From the NCBI RefSeq assembly GCF_037101375.1, contig NZ_AP029019.1, positions 2,480,001-2,544,000 on the forward strand: 64,000 nt of DNA. Direction: 5' to 3'. This stretch comes from Acidovorax sp. DW039. Its GTDB lineage: Bacteria > Pseudomonadota > Gammaproteobacteria > Burkholderiales > Burkholderiaceae_C. The notes below the pieces were generated by a model, which was given only the letters and a program-made list of their open reading frames with translations, made no database searches and was not told the DNA's origin. Positions 29,484 through 39,360 of this stretch are shown one piece after another. The position numbers were made by a program, and so were the translations under genes. Each line of letters begins with the position of its first letter. Positions within the stretch are counted from its first letter, which is position 1.

Positions 29484-30446
29484 GTGCAAGTGAGTGTTAA
29501 AAAAATAGTCGTTCTGGGAACGGGGGGGACCATCGCCGGAAAGGCTGCGCGTGCTGGTGATAACGTCGGCTACAAGGCTGGCGAAGTAAGCGTGGGCGAG
29601 TTGCTTAGCGGTGTTCCTGGTCTGGAGAATGTCGCCAAGGGTTGTGAGTTGCAGTGCGAGCAAGTGGCTCAGCTGGACAGCAAAGACATGAACTTCGGCG
29701 TCTGGCGCGATCTGGCTTTGCGATGTGCCTCGCTGATGCAGGACGTCAGCGTGCAGGGGGTCGTGATTACCCATGGCACCGACACGTTGGAAGAAACAGC
29801 CTGGTTCTTGCAGTCTGTAGTGCGAACCACCAAGCCCATTGTGCTGACCAGTGCCATGCGACCTGCCAGCGCTCTCACACCTGATGGCCCCCAGAATCTC
29901 CTCGATGCCATTGCGGTCGTGTTGCACCCTCAGTCTGCTGGGGTCATGGCGGTTGCTGCAGGGGTCATCCATGGTGCGCAGTCCGTTCACAAAGCCTTCC
30001 CCTATCGCGTGGACGCATTCAGCTCCGGCGAGATAGGGCCTTTGGGCTGGGTGGAAGAGGGGGAAGTGCGGTGGGCACGGACCGCGCCGCAGCCTGACGA
30101 TGTTGCGCCCCAGGCTGGACTGGTGGCTCAGCTCCCACCTCCAGAGCAATGGCCGTGGGTGGAGATCGTCGTGAGTGGTGCAGGCGCCAGCGCACGCGCG
30201 GTAGATGCCCTGGTGCATGCGGGTGTTCGCGGCTTGGTAGTTGCAGCCACAGGCAATGGCTCGCTGCATGTGGAGCTCAAGGAGGCGCTGATGCGCGCCA
30301 AGGCGTCGGGCGTTCGAGTCGTGAAGTCCACCCGCTGCAGTCAGGGGCATCGTATTGTCGGAGACACCGGTGACTTCGCTACCTACCCTGGTCTGTCTCC
30401 CGTCAAGGCGAGGGTTTCGTTGATGCTTGACTTGATCGGGGCATGA
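29484..30446 (+). CDS. L-asparaginase (type I/II family)
   Basis: The 320-residue enzyme hydrolyses asparagine to aspartate and ammonia. It has both catalytic triads of the family: the N-terminal [12 protein letters not shown] and the [17 protein letters not shown] block. No signal peptide is seen, so it is probably cytoplasmic. The start is GTG at 29484 with GGGAG upstream. Its promoter must overlap the LexA boxes of the divergent lexA. A bidirectional terminator separates it from adk. Confidence 0.9.
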   Translation: MQVSVKKIVVLGTGGTIAGKAARAGDNVGYKAGEVSVGELLSGVPGLENVAKGCELQCEQVAQLDSKDMNFGVWRDLALRCASLMQDVSVQGVVITHGTDTLEETAWFLQSVVRTTKPIVLTSAMRPASALTPDGPQNLLDAIAVVLHPQSAGVMAVAAGVIHGAQSVHKAFPYRVDAFSSGEIGPLGWVEEGEVRWARTAPQPDDVAPQAGLVAQLPPPEQWPWVEIVVSGAGASARAVDALVHAGVRGLVVAATGNGSLHVELKEALMRAKASGVRVVKSTRCSQGHRIVGDTGDFATYPGLSPVKARVSLMLDLIGA

Positions 30447-30516
30447 AAACTCCGCTGTCACGCTGAATACGTTACCTGAGGATGCAAAAGACTCAGGTCT
30501 CTTAATCCCAAAAACT

Positions 30517-30556
30517 CAAAATGCCGCACAGACCGAAATCTGTGCGGCATTTTTGC
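30517..30556. terminator. Bidirectional terminator between asparaginase gene and adk
   Basis: AAAATGCCGCACAGA and TCTGTGCGGCATTTTT form a long perfect stem with a four-base loop. A-rich and T-rich flanks allow it to work for the convergent transcripts from both sides. Confidence 0.9.
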
Positions 30557-30587
30557 CAAGTGAGGCAATAGCCTCTGATTCTCTTGT

Positions 30588-31328
<741 letters not shown>

Positions 31329-31399
31329 TCAAGGATAGCACGCGACAGCTTTGCCTTGCCTTACGCTGCGCCTGCGTTTTTCCCTTGTTTTCCCGTAGA

Positions 31400-32236
31400 T
31401 CAGCCGGTGGCCGTAGCGCCAAGCAATGCGCGAACCTTTTGCAGATCTTCAGGCGTATCCACCCCGGGGCCAGGCGCGTGCGGCGTGACGTGCACGCAGA
31501 TGCGGTGGCCGTGCCACAAGGCGCGCAGTTGCTCCAAGGCCTCCACGGTTTCGGTGGGGGCAGGGGGCAGCCGCGGAAAGTCTCTCAGGAAGCCAGCCCG
31601 GTAGCTGTAGATGCCCACATGCCGTAACGGAGCAAACCCTGGCACAGATGCCGCATTGCTTCCCTGTGCATGCTCCCACCAGGCCACATGGGCCTGGTCG
31701 CGCGACCATGGAATGGGGGCGCGACTGAAGTAGTGCGCCATGCCTTGCGCGTCCAGCACGACCTTCACCACATTCGGGTTCAGATAGTCTTCACGAGAAA
31801 CAATAGGGTGGGCTGCAGTACCCATGCTCGCGGAAGTGTGCGCTGCCAGCAAGTCGGCCACTGCATCGATCAACGCGGGGTCCATCAGCGGCTCATCGCC
31901 TTGCACGTTGACGACCACATCGTCACCCTCCAGGTTCAGCAATTCGCAGGCCTGAGCAAGACGGTCACTCCCACTGGCATGGTGGACATCGGTCAACACT
32001 GCCTGAACGCCATGTTCCTGGCAGGCCTGCAAGATCAGTTCATGGTCGGCAGCCACCACCACTTGTTTCGCACCGCTCAACTGGGCGCGCCGCGCAACAC
32101 GCACCACCATCGGTAAACCGGCGATATCCGCAAGGGGCTTGTTGGGCAGCCTAGAAGAGGCCAGCCGGGCGGGAATAAGAACCGTAAATACCGTCTTGCC
32201 AGCGTGCATCACACCGCTTGCACCTTGCGAACTCAC
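31400..32236 (-). CDS. kdsB: 3-deoxy-manno-octulosonate (KDO) cytidylyltransferase
   Basis: The enzyme activates KDO with CTP for LPS inner-core synthesis. The signature [17 protein letters not shown], the nucleotide site [12 protein letters not shown] and YSRAPIPW-like [12 protein letters not shown] are present. The GTG at 32236 overlaps the preceding stop (GTGA) and has a good GGAGG site, giving 278 residues. An ATG at 32209 (269 residues) is an alternative closer to the family N-terminus. Confidence 0.95.
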   Translation of the reverse strand: MSSQGASGVMHAGKTVFTVLIPARLASSRLPNKPLADIAGLPMVVRVARRAQLSGAKQVVVAADHELILQACQEHGVQAVLTDVHHASGSDRLAQACELLNLEGDDVVVNVQGDEPLMDPALIDAVADLLAAHTSASMGTAAHPIVSREDYLNPNVVKVVLDAQGMAHYFSRAPIPWSRDQAHVAWWEHAQGSNAASVPGFAPLRHVGIYSYRAGFLRDFPRLPPAPTETVEALEQLRALWHGHRICVHVTPHAPGPGVDTPEDLQKVRALLGATATG

Positions 32237-32415
32237 GCCTCCAGCTCCTCATCCGTCAGGGTGCGGGCTTCGTTCTCCAGCAGGATAGGGATGCCATCGC
32301 GCACAGGGTAGGCAAGCCGGGCGCTGCGCGACACAAGCTCCTGATGTTCCCTGTCAAATGTCAGCGGGCCTTTGGTGACTGGGCAGACCAGCAGTTCAAG
32401 CAGTTTGGGGTCCAT
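32233..32415 (-). CDS. Trm112-family small zinc-ribbon-like protein
   Basis: The 60-residue protein begins [18 protein letters not shown] and contains [16 protein letters not shown], both hallmarks of the Trm112/YcaR family. It lies between lpxK and kdsB, its standard place in proteobacteria, where it is presumed to be a small partner protein. Only one Cys remains of the zinc-ribbon set. It overlaps kdsB by 4 bp. Confidence 0.92.
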   Translation of the reverse strand: MDPKLLELLVCPVTKGPLTFDREHQELVSRSARLAYPVRDGIPILLENEARTLTDEELEA

Positions 32416-32421
32416 GGCGGT

Positions 32422-33525
32422 TTATTCAGTGCGGGAAGGGGCATAGCCCGGTAGGTCCGGGGATGATAGCGGCGCTGCAATGGCTCTCAGCCGAGCATCC
32501 ACATCCCCCACAAAGTCTGGGGCAAGGGTGATTTCGAGCGGTACAGCCAATGCATCGGGATGCGTCTTCCATATTTTGACCGCGTCTTTTTCTGTGCAAA
32601 TCAGGCGCAAGCGCTCATCAGTTGAGCGCAACCAGCTATCAAAATCATAGTGATCCGGAAGCGCTTCCTTGTGGCCTAACGACAGGCCAGCTTGCTCCAG
32701 CATGCTGAAAAATGCACCGGGCTGTCCAATCGCGGCCACCGCATGCAGGGGGTGTCCGCGCAGTGCATCCAATGCCACCTTCTCTCCTGTGGAAGTAAGG
32801 GCGTGGGATGCCAGCTGCCGCTGTACGGGATACGAAGGCATGGATGTGCCGACAGCAGGAGGGGTCCCGGTGTGCAGCACCCAGTCCACGGAGCGCGGCC
32901 ACGGTTCGCGCAGAGGCCCGGCAGGTAGCAGGAAGCCGTTTCCTGCCCCGTGCGCATTGAAGACGCACACCTCCAGGTCACGTTGCAATGCCCGGTGCTG
33001 CAGGCCATCGTCGGCAATCAGTACATCTGTGACGGGGTCATGCTTCAGGAGTTGCTGCGCCGCCTCGAGCCGATTGCGGGACACACACACCGGCACGCCG
33101 CATTGGCGGGCAATCAGCAAAGGCTCATCGCCCACGTCGACCGGGCGGGAGGTCGCATCCACCAGCACACAGCCTTGGCTGGTGCGCCCGTAACCGCGGG
33201 AGATCACTCCGGGGTGCCACCCCAGCGCTTGCAGGTGCCTGACCAGCGCCATCACGATGGGGGTTTTGCCCGAACCTCCAGCCACCACATTCCCGATCAC
33301 GATAACGGGACGCCCCGGATGCCCTGAATGCAGCAGACCGATGTCGTAGAGCATGGAGCGAACCCTGACGAGGCCGCCGTAGACCATCGATAAGGGCCAC
33401 AGCGCCCAGCTTGCAGGATCTCGTCGTAGCCAGAATCGGGGCCAGCCTTTGCCAGATGCGTTCGCTGGCTTGGAACCCCCTTGTCCAGACTCCGGGGTCG
33501 GGGAGGGCACTGCAGTCCGAAGCAT
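32422..33525 (-). CDS. lpxK: Tetraacyldisaccharide 4'-kinase
   Basis: The 367-residue membrane-associated kinase phosphorylates the lipid A precursor. Walker A VAGGSGKTP is at residues 81-89, and the ICTEKDAVK block near the C-terminus is intact. The N-terminus has ~30 extra, probably disordered residues. A copy of the dispersed repeat (32604-32650) is embedded in frame near the C-terminal region. It begins 5 bp after exbD. Confidence 0.95.
   Translation of the reverse strand: MLRTAVPSPTPESGQGGSKPANASGKGWPRFWLRRDPASWALWPLSMVYGGLVRVRSMLYDIGLLHSGHPGRPVIVIGNVVAGGSGKTPIVMALVRHLQALGWHPGVISRGYGRTSQGCVLVDATSRPVDVGDEPLLIARQCGVPVCVSRNRLEAAQQLLKHDPVTDVLIADDGLQHRALQRDLEVCVFNAHGAGNGFLLPAGPLREPWPRSVDWVLHTGTPPAVGTSMPSYPVQRQLASHALTSTGEKVALDALRGHPLHAVAAIGQPGAFFSMLEQAGLSLGHKEALPDHYDFDSWLRSTDERLRLICTEKDAVKIWKTHPDALAVPLEITLAPDFVGDVDARLRAIAAPLSSPDLPGYAPSRTE
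32604..32650. repeat. Dispersed TAGCTGC-type repeat embedded in lpxK coding sequence
   Basis: GCGCTCATCAGTTGAGCGCA followed by ACCAGCTATCAAAATCATAG matches the reverse complement of the element at 52514. It encodes part of YDFDSWLRSTDERLRLI in LpxK without disturbing the frame. Confidence 0.6.
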
Positions 33526-33530
33526 GCCGC

Positions 33531-33971
33531 TCAGCGGTTGCTGCCCCGGGCTCCGGCCGTGGATTGGGTGGCGAAGGTAATTTGGGTAAGGCCCACACGG
33601 CGCGCCGCCTCCATCACCGTCACCACCGATTGATGAGGTGCCATGGCATCGGCACTGATGATGACGACGCTGTCGTTGCCTGCAGTGGCAGCACCGCGCA
33701 AGGCTTGCGCGACTGCGTCCACGCTTTTGCCTTCGACGCCGTTCTTGTTGATGGCGTAGCGGCCGTCAGAAGCCACCGCCACGATGACTTCCTTGGGGCG
33801 GTCGCGTTGTTGCTCCGCATCGGCCACCGGCAGGGTCAGTTTCAGTTCGGTGAACTTGCTGTAGGTGGTGGTCAACATCAAAAAGATGAGAATGACCAGC
33901 AACACATCAATGAACGGGATCAGATTGATCTCGGGCTCATCCTTCGCGCAGGGGCGGAAGTTCATAGGCAT
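33531..33971 (-). CDS. exbD: ExbD/TolR-family biopolymer transport protein
   Basis: The 146-residue protein has a short cytoplasmic N-terminus, one membrane segment beginning INLIPFIDVLLVILIFLML with the conserved Asp, and a periplasmic domain. With the upstream ExbB/TolQ protein it forms a proton-driven motor that energises TonB- or Tol-dependent outer-membrane processes. ATG at 33971 or 33965 are both possible. Confidence 0.92.
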   Translation of the reverse strand: MPMNFRPCAKDEPEINLIPFIDVLLVILIFLMLTTTYSKFTELKLTLPVADAEQQRDRPKEVIVAVASDGRYAINKNGVEGKSVDAVAQALRGAATAGNDSVVIISADAMAPHQSVVTVMEAARRVGLTQITFATQSTAGARGSNR

Positions 33972-33986
33972 AGTCGGCCCGGCGGT

Positions 33987-34619
33987 TTACTTGCGATGAC
34001 GCAGGATGTGGCGCACAAACTGCTCAGAGGCCAGTTCCAGCGTGAGCAGATAAGCATCCACACGGCCACGGAAATAGCGCCAGAAGATCAATGCCGGAAT
34101 GGCCACAATCAGACCGAAGGCCGTGTTGTACAGCGCGATGGAAATGCCGTGTGCCAGCTGGGCAGGGTTGCCGCCGCCTATGGCACCGCTGCTTCCGCCT
34201 TGTGAGCCAAAGATTTCGATCATGCCGATCACGGTGCCCAACAGGCCCAACAGAGGGGCTGCAGAAGCAATGGTGCCCAGGGCGCTCAGGTACTTTTCGA
34301 GGCGATGGGCCACTGCGCGACCCGTGCCCTCCATGGTGGCGCGCAAGTCTGCTTCGCTGCACTGGGGGTTGTTGTTCAGGGCGCGTAGACCCGACGCCAG
34401 CACCTCACCCAGGGCAGAGCTTTGGGCCAGCTGGTTCACCACATCGGGGGTGGGGAGGGAGCGGGACGACACCGTAATGGCTTCATCCAGCAATTTTGGG
34501 GGGGCGATACGGGCTGTTTTGAGGGATACAAAACGCTCGCCAATGAGGGCCAGAGCCAGAATGGAACAGGCGATGAGAGGCCAGATGGGCCAGCCTGCGG
34601 CTTGTATGATGGACAGCAA
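33987..34619 (-). CDS. exbB: ExbB/TolQ/MotA-family proton channel protein
   Basis: The 210-residue protein has three membrane segments, with the conserved glycine/proline-rich region LLGLLGTVIGMIEIF and the C-terminal ALYNTAFGLIVAIPALIFW. The start is TTG at 34619, supported by a well-spaced GGAGAG site; no earlier ATG fits. It heads the exbB-exbD-lpxK-trm112-kdsB-adk run. Whether it serves TonB or Tol cannot be settled here. Confidence 0.9.
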   Translation of the reverse strand: MLSIIQAAGWPIWPLIACSILALALIGERFVSLKTARIAPPKLLDEAITVSSRSLPTPDVVNQLAQSSALGEVLASGLRALNNNPQCSEADLRATMEGTGRAVAHRLEKYLSALGTIASAAPLLGLLGTVIGMIEIFGSQGGSSGAIGGGNPAQLAHGISIALYNTAFGLIVAIPALIFWRYFRGRVDAYLLTLELASEQFVRHILRHRK

Positions 34620-34971
34620 TTCTCTCTCCGCTCAGATGTAGGCAATCTGCAATTATGGCCCAGCCTGCTGACCATTTTGAGTCACAAACCGTTACCGAAA
34701 AAGCCTGCAGGAAACCTCTTCCACACACCCACAGAAACTGTGGATAACTTTGTGGGTAAGCCCTGGTACAGGTGCCGCAAACCAGCCTGTGACGCGGGCC
34801 GGAACAGAATGCTGAAAATTTGCACAGCAAAATTTTGTTTAAAATCAATGACTTATACGTACTGCCAACATCTCCGGCGCATTGCGGGCTCTATTTACCG
34901 CCCCGCGGGTGCGTCCCGTCTGCTGTGGAATAGTGCGCTGATCAGCGGGCGCGCAAAGCCCGCCGCTGCTG
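34620..34971. other. 352-bp exbB-xseA divergent intergenic region with DnaA-box-like 9-mers
   Basis: No gene is seen. TGTGGATAA at 34739-34747 is the exact reverse complement of the DnaA box TTATCCACA. TGTGGGTAA at 34751-34759 differs by one base. CCACAGAAACTGTGG (34729-34743) is a palindrome overlapping the first box. AT-rich sequence at about 34815-34860 could carry the xseA promoter. Confidence 0.4.
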
Positions 34972-36312
34972 ATGTCTGATCTCCTGTCCTCAGTCGCCAC
35001 GCCGCGCGTATGGGAAGTCGGGGCGCTGTGCCGCGCCATTGCTGACACCTTGGAAGCTCGGTTCAATCCTGTCGCGGTGCGCGGTGAGATTACGGGCTTC
35101 TCTCGCGCATCCAGCGGGCATTGCTATTTCTCGATCAAGGACCCCAACGGCCAGTTGCGTTGCGCCATGTTTCGCCGCGCTGCCGGGCTGCTTGACTTTT
35201 CGCCCAGAGATGGCGAGCTGGTCGAGGTGCGTGGCAAGTTGGGGGTGTACGAAGCGCGAGGTGACCTGCAGTTCATCGTGGAGAGCATGCAGCGGGCCGG
35301 ACAGGGAGCCCTGTTTGAGCAGTTCCTTCGCCTCAAGGCGCAACTGGAGGCCGAGGGCCTGTTTGATGCCCGCCGCAAGCGCCCCTTGCCGCTGCAGCCG
35401 CGCCGTATTGGCCTGGTCACCTCACCCGGAGCGGCTGCATTGCACGACGTCGTCACCGCGCTGCGCCGCCGGGTGCCGCATATTCCGGTGGTACTGATCC
35501 CCGCGCTGGTGCAAGGGGCTGCAGCCCCGGCCTCCATGGTGGCTGCACTGCGGCAGATGTATGCCCTGGCGCAGGCGGGCGGGGAGCAAGCCCCGGCAGA
35601 GTCACAAGGCGCGCAAGGCACTAAGCACCCTGTCGACGTGATCCTGCTGGTGCGCGGCGGAGGCTCCATGGAAGACCTCTGGGCATTCAATGACGAGCAG
35701 CTGGCCCGCACCATTGTGCAAAGCCCGGTGCCGCTCATCAGCGGGGTGGGGCATGAAACCGACTTCACCATTGCCGACTTCTGCGCCGATCTGCGCGCCC
35801 CCACACCCACCGCCGCAGCCGAGCTGGTGTCGCAGCCGCGCGAAGTGTGGCTGGGTGCGCTCGACCTGCTGGCGGACCGGCTCGAAGCCGCCGTGCAGCG
35901 CCAGCTCGACCTGCGCCACCAGCGGCTTGACCAGGCAGCGCAGCGGCTGGGGCGCCCCTCCGGTCTGGCGGCGCGCGAGCAACTGAGGCTGTCCCAATAC
36001 AGCCAGCGGCTGCGGCACGGAATGCTATTGAATTTGCAGCGCCTTGCGCACAAGAATCAAGCACTGGAGGCCGATTTGCCTCAAGCCGTGGCCCGGCAGC
36101 TACGCCAGCAACGCGACCAGCTTGAGCGCTTGGGGATGCAGCTGGAGCTGCTCAACCCCCACCTTGTGCTGCAGCGCGGCTATGCCCTGCTGACCGATAC
36201 CCAGGGCCATGCCGTGACGGGCGTGCGCCAGGCACGCCCCGGCGATGCGCTGCGGGCCACGCTGGCCGACGGGGTGCTGGATGTGACAGTAGATCAACCC
36301 CGCCTTCTGTAA
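34972..36312 (+). CDS. xseA: Exodeoxyribonuclease VII large subunit
   Basis: The 446-residue protein has the N-terminal OB-fold ([22 protein letters not shown] is split across its start), then the catalytic core with [31 protein letters not shown] and [14 protein letters not shown] coiled-coil region follows, and the C-terminus has LQRGYALL. Exo VII degrades single-stranded DNA with the small subunit XseB, which is not in the window. Confidence 0.96.
   Translation: MSDLLSSVATPRVWEVGALCRAIADTLEARFNPVAVRGEITGFSRASSGHCYFSIKDPNGQLRCAMFRRAAGLLDFSPRDGELVEVRGKLGVYEARGDLQFIVESMQRAGQGALFEQFLRLKAQLEAEGLFDARRKRPLPLQPRRIGLVTSPGAAALHDVVTALRRRVPHIPVVLIPALVQGAAAPASMVAALRQMYALAQAGGEQAPAESQGAQGTKHPVDVILLVRGGGSMEDLWAFNDEQLARTIVQSPVPLISGVGHETDFTIADFCADLRAPTPTAAAELVSQPREVWLGALDLLADRLEAAVQRQLDLRHQRLDQAAQRLGRPSGLAAREQLRLSQYSQRLRHGMLLNLQRLAHKNQALEADLPQAVARQLRQQRDQLERLGMQLELLNPHLVLQRGYALLTDTQGHAVTGVRQARPGDALRATLADGVLDVTVDQPRLL
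36023..36068. repeat. Possible diverged dispersed repeat inside xseA
   Basis: TGCTATTGAATTTGCAGCGC followed by CTTGCGC resembles the first half of the element at 52514. The second half is poorly conserved, so this may be chance in a coding region. Confidence 0.3.
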
Positions 36313-36496
36313 ATGTGGAGTTGGTGCGGCGAGGGTATGCAGCACATCCTCGCCTGCGATTTCGCCACTTCTCTGCACAAGGCTATTGATCTTCCTACAA
36401 TGCCACGTCGCTTCAAATTGCGCACTCGCTCGGTTGCGGCCTGCCAGCCATGCCGCGCCCGCTTTCACGCATTGCAAACCACGAGGAACCCACACC

Positions 36497-37078
36497 ATGG
36501 AACATACACTTCCCCAGCTGCCTTACGCCATCGACGCCCTGGCCCCTCACTACAGCAAGGAAACCCTGGAGTTTCACCATGGCAAGCACCACAACGCCTA
36601 TGTGGTCAACCTGAACAATCTGCAAAAGGGCACTGAGTTCGAATCCATGTCCCTCGAAGACATCGTGAAGAAGTCTTCCGGCGGCATCTACAACAACGCA
36701 GCCCAGATCTGGAACCACACCTTCTTCTGGAACTGCATGACTCCCAACGGCGGCGGCGAGCCCACAGGCGCCCTGGCCGACGCCATCAACGCCAAGTTCG
36801 GCTCCTACGCCGCGTTCAAGGAAGCCTTCGTCAAGAGCGCCGTGGGCAACTTTGGCTCCGGCTGGACCTGGCTGGTGAAGAAGGCCGACGGCAGCGTCGA
36901 CATCGTCAACACCGGCGCCGCTGGCACGCCCCTGACCACTGCCGACAAGGCCCTGCTGACGGTGGACGTGTGGGAACACGCCTACTACATCGACTACCGC
37001 AACCTGCGTCCCAAGTTCGTGGAAACCTTCCTGGACAAGCTGGTCAACTGGAAGTTTGCCGAAGCCAACTTCGCCTGA
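36497..37078 (+). CDS. sodB: Superoxide dismutase (Fe type)
   Basis: The 193-residue enzyme dismutates superoxide in the cytoplasm. Metal ligands are His27, His74, Asp157 and His161 ([13 protein letters not shown]). [14 protein letters not shown] favours the iron form. The ATG at 36497 starts at the family N-terminus [10 protein letters not shown]; a 37-codon upstream extension is rejected. An intrinsic terminator follows 22 bp after the stop. Confidence 0.96.
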   Translation: MEHTLPQLPYAIDALAPHYSKETLEFHHGKHHNAYVVNLNNLQKGTEFESMSLEDIVKKSSGGIYNNAAQIWNHTFFWNCMTPNGGGEPTGALADAINAKFGSYAAFKEAFVKSAVGNFGSGWTWLVKKADGSVDIVNTGAAGTPLTTADKALLTVDVWEHAYYIDYRNLRPKFVETFLDKLVNWKFAEANFA

Positions 37079-37100
37079 TACCAGCCGCATCCCTGGTACG

Positions 37101-37127
37101 AAAAAACGGCCGAAAGGCCGTTTTTTT
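37101..37127. terminator. Intrinsic terminator between sodB and DUF192 gene
   Basis: AAAAAACGGCC, a GAAA loop and GGCCGTTTTTTT form a compact stem with T and A runs on both sides. It can serve sodB and the convergent DUF192 gene. Confidence 0.88.
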
Positions 37128-37166
37128 ATGGGGCGGCGTCAGAGCCGATTCAGCTCAGCCTGGCTC

Positions 37167-37643
37167 CTATTTCGAAGGCTTGAAGAGTACGGCACTGGTG
37201 AGCTTGCTGCCCGCCTTGATGCCCTTCTGGGCAAACCAGCCCTGGTTCATCTCCAGCACATAACGCACTGGTTTGGCCGAGCAGTGCGAGTCCTCGGTCT
37301 GCGGTTTCATGTCGGCCAGGTTCACGATGGTGCCGTCATCGGCCACAAAGGCCGCCGTCAAGGGCAGCAGCGTATTTTTCATCCAAAAGCACTGCGTGGC
37401 GGGCTGCTCAAACACAAACAGCATGCCCTCATGCACGGGCATTTCCTTGCGGTGCATCAGGCCAGTCTGCCGCTCTTGCGGGGCAACGGCCACCTGGGCG
37501 TCAATGCGATGCATGCCCGCGGTGATTTCCACGCGCTGCAGATTCATCTGGGGCTGGTTCTGGGCGCTGGCTGGCAGGGCTGCGGCCAGGGTGATCAGGC
37601 CTGCGATCAGCAGCCGGGAGGGGGAGAGCGAAGGACTTGGCAT
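37167..37643 (-). CDS. Secreted DUF192 protein
   Basis: The 158-residue protein has a signal peptide (about residues 9-28, ending ASA). The DUF192 domain then follows, with QERQTGLMHRKEMPVHEGMLF, CFWMKNTLLPLTAAFV and YVLEMNQGWFAQKGI. The family is widespread and of unknown function. The ATG at 37643 fits the signal peptide; longer upstream extensions are rejected. Confidence 0.9.
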   Translation of the reverse strand: MPSPSLSPSRLLIAGLITLAAALPASAQNQPQMNLQRVEITAGMHRIDAQVAVAPQERQTGLMHRKEMPVHEGMLFVFEQPATQCFWMKNTLLPLTAAFVADDGTIVNLADMKPQTEDSHCSAKPVRYVLEMNQGWFAQKGIKAGSKLTSAVLFKPSK

Positions 37644-37948
37644 GGGGTCTTTGGATTCGGGCAGTTGGCGTAGAGGACAGGGTGCAGCGACGGTTCGTTG
37701 CGCAGCATGCAGGGCATTTTGATCCAAGTTGAGGTCACTGGGACGAAGCCGCAAACCAACACACCGTGCCGGGGCTTGGAGCGGTGCAGGCGCCACAGGT
37801 TCCGCAAGGCGACACAGGGCGGCACATAGCGCCCGTGGCCTGCCGAGGGGCCCTGAGAACGGGCCTAAAATGAAAAATGGGCCGCGCAGGTGGCACCCTC
37901 TCAATTCTTGGCTGAGCCCGACTCAGCCCTCACCGGAGACCTCCGTAC
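37644..37948. other. 305-bp divergent region between DUF192 gene and icd
   Basis: No gene is recognised. The stretch just before icd contains GCCTAAAATGAAAAATGGGC, in which TAAAAT is a possible -10 element, but no convincing -35 was seen. Confidence 0.3.
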
Positions 37949-39208
37949 ATGACCGCTTTCCAGCACATCCAGGTTCCTGCCGAGGGGCAGAAGATCACCG
38001 TCAACGCCGACATGTCGCTGAACGTGCCCGACCAGCCCATCATCCCTTTCATTGAAGGCGATGGCGTGGGCCGTGACATCACGCCCGTGATGATCAAGGT
38101 GGTGGATGCGGCTGTGGCCAAGTCGTACGGCGGCCAGCGCAAGATCCAGTGGATGGAAGTGTTTGCTGGCGAGAAGGCCACCCGCATTTACGGCCCTGAT
38201 GTCTGGCTGCCCGACGAAACTCTGAAGGCGGTGCGCGACTATGTGGTGTCCATCAAGGGGCCCCTCACCACGCCCGTGGGCGGCGGCATCCGCTCGCTGA
38301 ACGTGGCCTTGCGCCAGGAGCTGGATCTGTACGTGTGCCTGCGCCCCGTGCAGTACTTCAAGGGCGTGCCTTCTCCGCTGAAAGAGCCTGAAAAGACCAA
38401 CATGGTCATCTTCCGCGAGAACTCGGAAGACATCTACGCAGGCATTGAATTCCCCGCCGAATCTGACAAGGCCAAAAAGCTCATCGCGTTTTTGCAGAAC
38501 GAGCTGGGCTCCACCAAGATCCGCTTCCCCAACACCTCGGGCATCGGCGTCAAGCCCGTCTCGCGCGAGGGCACCGAGCGTCTGATTCGCAAGGCGATCC
38601 AGTACGCCATTGACAACAACAAGCCCAACGTGACCATCGTGCACAAGGGCAACATCATGAAGTACACCGAAGGCAGCTTCCGCGACTGGGCCTACGCCCT
38701 GGCGCAGAAGGAATTTGGTGCCGAGCTGATCGACGGCGGCCCATGGTGCAAGTTTGCGAACCCCAAGACGGGCAAGGAAATCACCATCAAGGACAGCATT
38801 GCCGACGCCTTCCTGCAGCAGATCTTGCTGCGCCCCGCCGAGTACTCGGTGGTGGCCACACTCAACCTCAACGGCGACTACATCTCTGACGCGCTGGCTG
38901 CGCAGGTGGGCGGCATCGGCATTGCGCCGGGTGCCAACATGTCCGACTCGGTGGCCTGCTTTGAAGCCACCCACGGCACCGCACCCAAGTACGCGGGCAA
39001 GGACTATGTGAACCCCGGCTCCGAGATCCTCTCGGCCGAGATGATGCTGCGCCACATGGGTTGGAAGGAAGCGGCCGACCTGATCCTCACCTCGCTGGAA
39101 AAAGCCATTGGCAGCAAGAAGGTGACCTACGACTTTGCCCGCCTGATGGACGGTGCCACGCAGGTGAGCTGCTCGGGCTTTGGTCAGGTGATGATCGACC
39201 AGATGTGA
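37949..39208 (+). CDS. icd: NADP-dependent isocitrate dehydrogenase
   Basis: The 419-residue TCA-cycle enzyme oxidatively decarboxylates isocitrate to 2-oxoglutarate. The phosphorylatable-Ser region [17 protein letters not shown], the substrate site [12 protein letters not shown], and the C-terminal [19 protein letters not shown] are typical of the E. coli-type dimeric enzyme. GGAGA precedes the ATG. A strong terminator follows. Confidence 0.97.
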   Translation: MTAFQHIQVPAEGQKITVNADMSLNVPDQPIIPFIEGDGVGRDITPVMIKVVDAAVAKSYGGQRKIQWMEVFAGEKATRIYGPDVWLPDETLKAVRDYVVSIKGPLTTPVGGGIRSLNVALRQELDLYVCLRPVQYFKGVPSPLKEPEKTNMVIFRENSEDIYAGIEFPAESDKAKKLIAFLQNELGSTKIRFPNTSGIGVKPVSREGTERLIRKAIQYAIDNNKPNVTIVHKGNIMKYTEGSFRDWAYALAQKEFGAELIDGGPWCKFANPKTGKEITIKDSIADAFLQQILLRPAEYSVVATLNLNGDYISDALAAQVGGIGIAPGANMSDSVACFEATHGTAPKYAGKDYVNPGSEILSAEMMLRHMGWKEAADLILTSLEKAIGSKKVTYDFARLMDGATQVSCSGFGQVMIDQM

Positions 39209-39264
39209 GGTGCAGGGCAGCTGGCTTGAACAGAGTCTGCCGCCGCACAGCAGGTGCCCCAGCA

Positions 39265-39302
39265 AAAAACCTCCTGCAATCTGAGATTGCAGGAGGTTTT
39301 TG
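39265..39302 (+). terminator. Intrinsic terminator of icd
   Basis: AAAAAACCTCCTGCAATCT and AGATTGCAGGAGGTTTTTG form a long stem with a short loop and a T-run, 56 bp after the stop. Confidence 0.9.
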
Positions 39303-39311
39303 TCTTTTTGC

Positions 39312-39359
39312 CCTCTAGCGCTTGATGGATAAGCGCAAGAAGCTATCTTATTGATAGCA
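39312..39359. repeat. Dispersed TAGCTGC-type repeat, intergenic copy
   Basis: CCTCTAGCGCTTGATGGATA followed by AGCGCAAGAAGCTATCTTAT and TGATAGC is a well-preserved copy between the icd terminator and the ABC ATPase stop. Confidence 0.7.
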
Positions 39360-39360
39360 A

